NCBI GenBank assembly: GCA_964398915.1 | Contig: CAYNOR010000021.1 | Location: forward strand, 1-33,975 | Origin: Tichowtungia sp964398915 | Lineage (GTDB): Bacteria; Verrucomicrobiota; Kiritimatiellia; Kiritimatiellales; Tichowtungiaceae | Direction: 5' to 3' | DNA length: 33,975 bases | In this document: positions 32,654 through 33,975 of the stretch, piece by piece | Position numbering within the stretch: position 1 is the first letter of the stretch | Layout of the letters: the number at the start of each line of letters is the position of its first letter | Program-made: the position numbers and the translations under genes | Notes under the pieces: generated by a model | Seen by the model: only the letters and a program-made list of their open reading frames with translations | What the model was told of the DNA's origin: nothing | Database searches by the model: none

Positions 32654-33975
32654 TTATTTGGTATGGGGCATTCCTGCCCACTGCACGGTTGCGGTCTTCC
32701 GGATATCGCGTGACGACGACGCCGCCTCGATCACAAATTTGTCTGTGTCACTCGTCCACGCTTTTGTTTCCGGGTTCCAGTAGGAAAACGCGTCAGGCCC
32801 GAGATCAAACGTCACCGTCTTGCTCTCCCCGGCCTTGAGGGAAACCTTTTCGAACGCCCTCAACTCATGCACCGGGCGGGGGATCTTCGGGTTTTTCTGT
32901 GCGACATAGATCTGCACCACCTCGGCTCCGTCCCTGGCGCCCGAGTTCTTTACCTTCAAGGTTACTTGGCAGACACCGCCTTTGCAGGCGGCCTTCATGT
33001 CCGAATAGGCAAACTGGGTATAGCTCAGTCCGTGGCCGAAGGCAAAGTGCTGGTCGGCTTTCATAGTGTCGAAATACCGGTAGCCCAGCATGAGCCCCTC
33101 GTCGAAATGGATGTTGTCCTTGTCCTGCCGGCCCAGCTTGTAGGCTGGCGAGTCTTCGAGCTTTTTCGGCCAACTGAAGGGCAGTTTGCCCGACGGGTTG
33201 CCATTGCCGAAGAGGAGGTTGGCCATCGCGGTGCCCCCAAGCGTACCGGGATAAAACATATCCAGCACGGCAGGCGCGCTCTCCAGCCACGGCAGCTCCA
33301 TGGGCGATCCGTGATAGAGAACCACCGCAGTTTTCGGATTGATCGCCGCGATCTGCTTGATGAGATCCGACTGCCCGGCTGGAAAGCCCATGTCCGTCCG
33401 GTCGCGTCCCTCGCTGTCTCCGTTGTGGTCTCCGCCGCCGACAAAAATCACCGTGTCCGCCTGTTCGAACGCCTTGCGGTGAGGAGCGAGAGTTTTGGCG
33501 ATTTCTTCGGCATTGGCCGGCAGCGCCCATTCCAGGCGGATCGATGGCATATCCTTCGCCCAGTAATTCATCTCCTGGATATTCTTCCTGCCCCAGAGCG
33601 TCTGCTGAACCCAGGCGGCGATCTCGTATTCCTTCCCGGCCTCGAGATCGATGATCGCGGTGCTGCGTTGAGGTGTGCCTTGCTCCATGTTGCGTGTGGC
33701 CGGCCCGCCACCCTTTCCTACCATCAAAAGGGCAGGGCCGTCGGAGATAAGCCGCAGGACATATTTCCCAGTCACCGGCGCGACAAGCTTACCCTGAAAC
33801 ACCGCACGGTAGTCCACCGCATCGAACTGCGGTGCCATCGCGTTCGTCGCCAAATTCATATCAACCGTCCCGATCGGCTGACGCACGTTTTCGATTCCGG
33901 TTTTTTTGCCGCCGAATTCATGGAAGGTCACGGCCAATACTTTCCATGCGGACGAAGGGATGACCTCAAATTCCG
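32654..33975 (-). CDS. Beta-glucosidase, GH3 family with a PA14-type insert (5' end outside window)
   Basis: Only the C-terminal 440 residues are present; the frame is open to the window edge. In order: a PA14-like lectin region (YRAVFQGKLVAPVTGKYVLRL and SDGPALLMVG), the GH3 C-terminal catalytic half (VIFVGGGDHNGDSEGRDR, AVVLYHGSPMELPW, FGNGNPSGKLPFSWP, FGHGLSYTQF), and a fibronectin-III-like domain (about the last 95 residues, VHELRAFEKVSLKAGESKTVTFDLG). The nucleophile Asp lies in the missing N-terminal half. PA14 inserts in this position are known in GH3 enzymes. It heads the GH71/99-sulfatase run by 13 bases. Confidence 0.92.
   Translation of the reverse strand, partial: EFEVIPSSAWKVLAVTFHEFGGKKTGIENVRQPIGTVDMNLATNAMAPQFDAVDYRAVFQGKLVAPVTGKYVLRLISDGPALLMVGKGGGPATRNMEQGTPQRSTAIIDLEAGKEYEIAAWVQQTLWGRKNIQEMNYWAKDMPSIRLEWALPANAEEIAKTLAPHRKAFEQADTVIFVGGGDHNGDSEGRDRTDMGFPAGQSDLIKQIAAINPKTAVVLYHGSPMELPWLESAPAVLDMFYPGTLGGTAMANLLFGNGNPSGKLPFSWPKKLEDSPAYKLGRQDKDNIHFDEGLMLGYRYFDTMKADQHFAFGHGLSYTQFAYSDMKAACKGGVCQVTLKVKNSGARDGAEVVQIYVAQKNPKIPRPVHELRAFEKVSLKAGESKTVTFDLGPDAFSYWNPETKAWTSDTDKFVIEAASSSRDIRKTATVQWAGMPHTK

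Overview
The window looks like chromosomal DNA of a Gram-negative bacterium of the PVC group, most likely Kiritimatiellota (formerly Verrucomicrobia subdivision 5) or a close relative. Outer-membrane genes (bamA, ompH/skp, lpxD) establish the Gram-negative envelope. A type III glutamine synthetase, a periplasmic-type sulfatase next to glycoside hydrolases, and a ftsK-rodZ-pgsA cluster fit that group. The phylum is inferred from gene content, not from a marker search.

Layout: (1) 1-2402, minus strand: hisD and a UDP-glucuronate decarboxylase. (2) 2457-8637, plus: maf, rsmI, a STAS protein and GAF/PP2C phosphatase pair, grpE, dnaJ, rsmE. (3) 8864-18079, plus: tRNA-Gln, then a dense housekeeping run prs-rplY-pth-rpsF-ssb-rpsR-rplI-dnaB-bamA-ompH-lpxD (nucleotide supply, ribosome, replication, outer-membrane assembly, lipid A). 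(4) 18307-20358, plus: type III glutamine synthetase, closed by a strong terminator at the point where the two strands converge. (5) 20493-26303, minus: ftsK, rodZ-like, pgsA, an unrecognised protein and a CelD-type acetyltransferase. (6) 26452-29062, minus: an EF-hand secreted protein with its own promoter and terminator, and an operon of an ankyrin lipoprotein and two methyltransferases. (7) 29168-33975, minus: GH3 (truncated by the window edge), GH71/99-like and sulfatase, with tight or overlapping spacing, probably for breakdown of a sulfated glycan. This last block looks richer in G+C and may have been acquired.

The most unusual structure is not a gene. Four intergenic regions (after maf, grpE, dnaJ and ftsK) hold imperfect palindromes of about 80-100 bases. 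Each arm is a ladder of short words with a strict 7- or 8-base period; both arms of one locus use the same word, but the word differs between loci. In three of the four the palindrome starts on the stop codon of the upstream gene. Other second-look items are extended -10 boxes 7-8 bases from start codons that lack a Shine-Dalgarno sequence (probable leaderless mRNAs), a sigma-54-like promoter with an upstream dyad before glnA, a terminator-like hairpin between promoter and tRNA-Gln, and a structured leader on the EF-hand gene.

No gene-free stretch exceeds 300 bases. The longest gaps (8638-8863 and 18080-18306) are described in the features. I saw no CRISPR array, insertion sequence, integrase or rRNA.
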